Made by a program: the position numbers and the translations under genes. The notes beneath the pieces are model-generated. The model did no database searches. It was not told the origin of the DNA and worked only from the letters and a program-made list of their open reading frames with translations. This document shows positions 4,320 through 5,325 of a stretch of DNA of 5,325 nt, in pieces (the stretch's first letter is position 1; every line of letters starts with the position of its first letter). The stretch is from JAOAFZ01 sp964407325. Lineage in GTDB: Bacteria > Patescibacteriota > Microgenomatia > UBA1406 > GWC2-37-13. The DNA is taken from positions 1-5,325 of the forward strand of contig CAYOVA010000042.1 in the NCBI GenBank assembly GCA_964407325.1, read 5' to 3'.

Positions 4320-5252
4320 ATGGGAGAAAGACCAGCCGTATATGGACTTGAACGCGATCAGGCAAAAAAAATAGCAGAATTAGACCGACAATTAGCTGCA
4401 AGCGGACTTCGTCCTGCTGATTTGTTTTTTAGCTTACGTGCTAACGGATCTACCTGGGAATACATAGAAAAAACGTACGGTATTACTCGTGGTACTGTTC
4501 AACGGGTATGCACAAATCAGGAAGTATTTCTCCCCGAGAACGACCAGGTAGCAGCAGAACGTGCAGGCAAACAGGCACAGGAAAAATATGGAGGCTCACC
4601 TGGGTTACTTCGTGAAATGTGGTATAAGCTAAGGGCACAAGGCAAACGGGCAAAATCCAGACCAGGTTACAGAAGAGCTGTAGAACTGACAGGTGAGCAA
4701 TGGGAATTGTCTCCACAAAAATTCGTACCTGAAGGAGGAAGTCGATGTAGCTTCTATGTAAATGGCGAACGCCTAGTATTTGATTCACCTCAAGAAAGAG
4801 AAAATGGATTAGTTCTTGATATTGTATTAAAAAGAATGGGAGAACCTGGACTAGTAGAAGGAGAAACATACCAAGTTCCTTTCAGCAATAGAAGACAACC
4901 ACTCAGAGCTGATTTTCGTGTCCCCCATGTTGCACTTCTTGACTATCATGAAATCCAGAGAGATGAGCGTGAATCTGGCATCAGAAGTTTACGACAATTA
5001 AGAGAATTGCGTTTGCAGGAGCTTGATAGACCAGATCTGATTTCACACCATTATATTATGTACGATAAGACAGAATATTTAAGGGATATATTGAATGATA
5101 CTATTTTCCCAGAATTAGCACCAAACTACAGCTCAAGATTGTTTAGGGAAGGATTATCACAAGATGAGTTCGATCATTTGATCGGATCAGTTAGGGAGGC
5201 AGTAGCTGAACATGATATTTTCGAAAACCAACAGTGGAATAGTGGTCGCTAG
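4320..5252 (+). CDS. HTH protein with a possible PD-(D/E)XK nuclease-like domain
   Basis: I do not recognise this 310-residue protein as a named family. Residues about 31-66 resemble a helix-turn-helix, with STWEYIEKTYGITRGTVQRV (44-63) giving the two helices and turn. A second, weaker copy of the lead-in is seen (SLRANG at 38-43, KLRAQG at 103-108), suggesting a duplicated DNA-binding unit. The central part (about 145-235) follows the order of a restriction-endonuclease-like fold: a helix with Glu159/Glu161 (SPQERENGLVLDIVL), a strand YQVPF, ADF (197-199) and LLDYHEIQ (206-213), then an Arg-rich helix (RSLRQLRELRLQEL). Asp198 with Asp208 or Glu211 would be metal ligands, but no canonical Lys is present (His210 or Gln213 instead). 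Residues 240-310 are helical, acidic and unassigned. It is cytosolic with no membrane segment. The start is fixed by the promoter 8 nt upstream. It is divergent from the kinase gene. A transcription regulator that lost nuclease activity is an alternative. Confidence 0.75.
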   Translation: MGERPAVYGLERDQAKKIAELDRQLAASGLRPADLFFSLRANGSTWEYIEKTYGITRGTVQRVCTNQEVFLPENDQVAAERAGKQAQEKYGGSPGLLREMWYKLRAQGKRAKSRPGYRRAVELTGEQWELSPQKFVPEGGSRCSFYVNGERLVFDSPQERENGLVLDIVLKRMGEPGLVEGETYQVPFSNRRQPLRADFRVPHVALLDYHEIQRDERESGIRSLRQLRELRLQELDRPDLISHHYIMYDKTEYLRDILNDTIFPELAPNYSSRLFREGLSQDEFDHLIGSVREAVAEHDIFENQQWNSGR

Positions 5253-5268
5253 AATCCAAAATCAGAAT

Positions 5269-5278
5269 AGTGTACACT
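5269..5278. promoter_or_regulatory. Perfect 10-nt palindrome before the last gene start
   Basis: AGTGTACACT reads the same on both strands and lies 6 nt before the possible ATG at 5285. It contains TACACT, a poor -10 match. It could be an operator half of a short intergenic region, or chance. Confidence 0.25.
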
Positions 5279-5284
5279 CATCCT

Positions 5285-5325
5285 ATGCCACACATACACT
5301 ATCTCGACGAATCCGATATAACAGG
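5285..5325 (+). CDS. Possible start of a further gene, cut by the window end
   Basis: The ATG at 5285 opens a frame that stays open to the last base, giving MPHIHYLDESDITG. It lies 32 nt after the stop of the HTH protein gene and has no Shine-Dalgarno, like other genes here. The YLDES beginning resembles the N-terminus of DUF3800-type (RNase H-like fold) proteins, which often open with YxDES followed by Gly. With only 14 residues and no Gly directly after DES, this is a hint and not an assignment. Confidence 0.35.
   Translation, partial: MPHIHYLDESDIT

Noticed and set aside
4483..4869. Long minus-strand open frame inside the HTH/nuclease-like gene
   Set aside because: Its Leu/Phe/Val-rich translation is the antisense of Lys/Glu/Gln-rich codons; no promoter or ribosome-binding site on that strand.

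Overview
The window reads as an ordinary stretch of bacterial chromosome carrying a few odd small modules. Promoters are sigma70-like, the GAPDH is the bacterial/eukaryotic type, and TGA, TAA and TAG all end genes, so the standard bacterial code applies and the Gly-TGA codes of SR1/Gracilibacteria are excluded. The dual-specificity phosphatase, the short unknown genes and a promoter lying 8 nt from a start codon feel most like a candidate-phyla-radiation bacterium (Microgenomates-like). That placement is an impression from protein style and was not tested by search.

Layout. At 1-414 is the 3' part of a small membrane protein gene (+). It runs head-on into a two-gene minus-strand unit: a 50-residue protein (1124-972) overlapping by 4 nt a dual-specificity phosphatase gene (975-394). 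From about 1210 to 2012 there is a visibly more G+C-rich segment. It has its own extended -10 promoter, strong Shine-Dalgarno sites and two tandem three-helix membrane protein genes (1244-1627, 1639-1944) that look like paralogues of each other. Next come a type I glyceraldehyde-3-phosphate dehydrogenase gene (2118-3131) with its own promoter and, convergent with it, a Hanks-type protein kinase-like gene (4217-3162) whose core motifs are partly degenerate.

The kinase shares a 102-nt divergent promoter region with a 310-residue protein (4320-5252). That protein looks like an N-terminal helix-turn-helix joined to a possible PD-(D/E)XK nuclease-like core. Its promoter is near-consensus (TTTACA, 17 nt, extended TATAAT), with a 6-5-6 dyad over the -35/spacer and only 8 nt between the -10 box and the ATG, so the mRNA is probably leaderless. 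A further gene may begin at 5285 and run off the window.

How they may work together. GAPDH is housekeeping central carbon metabolism; it lacks the Asp that normally selects NAD+. The phosphatase and the kinase are both signalling proteins but lie in separate transcription units, so no functional pairing is shown. The best candidate for an undescribed unit is the divergent pair of degenerate kinase and HTH/nuclease-like protein, in which the HTH protein could control the shared promoter region. The second is the tandem membrane-protein pair in the G+C-rich segment. Both proposals are inferences from sequence reading alone.
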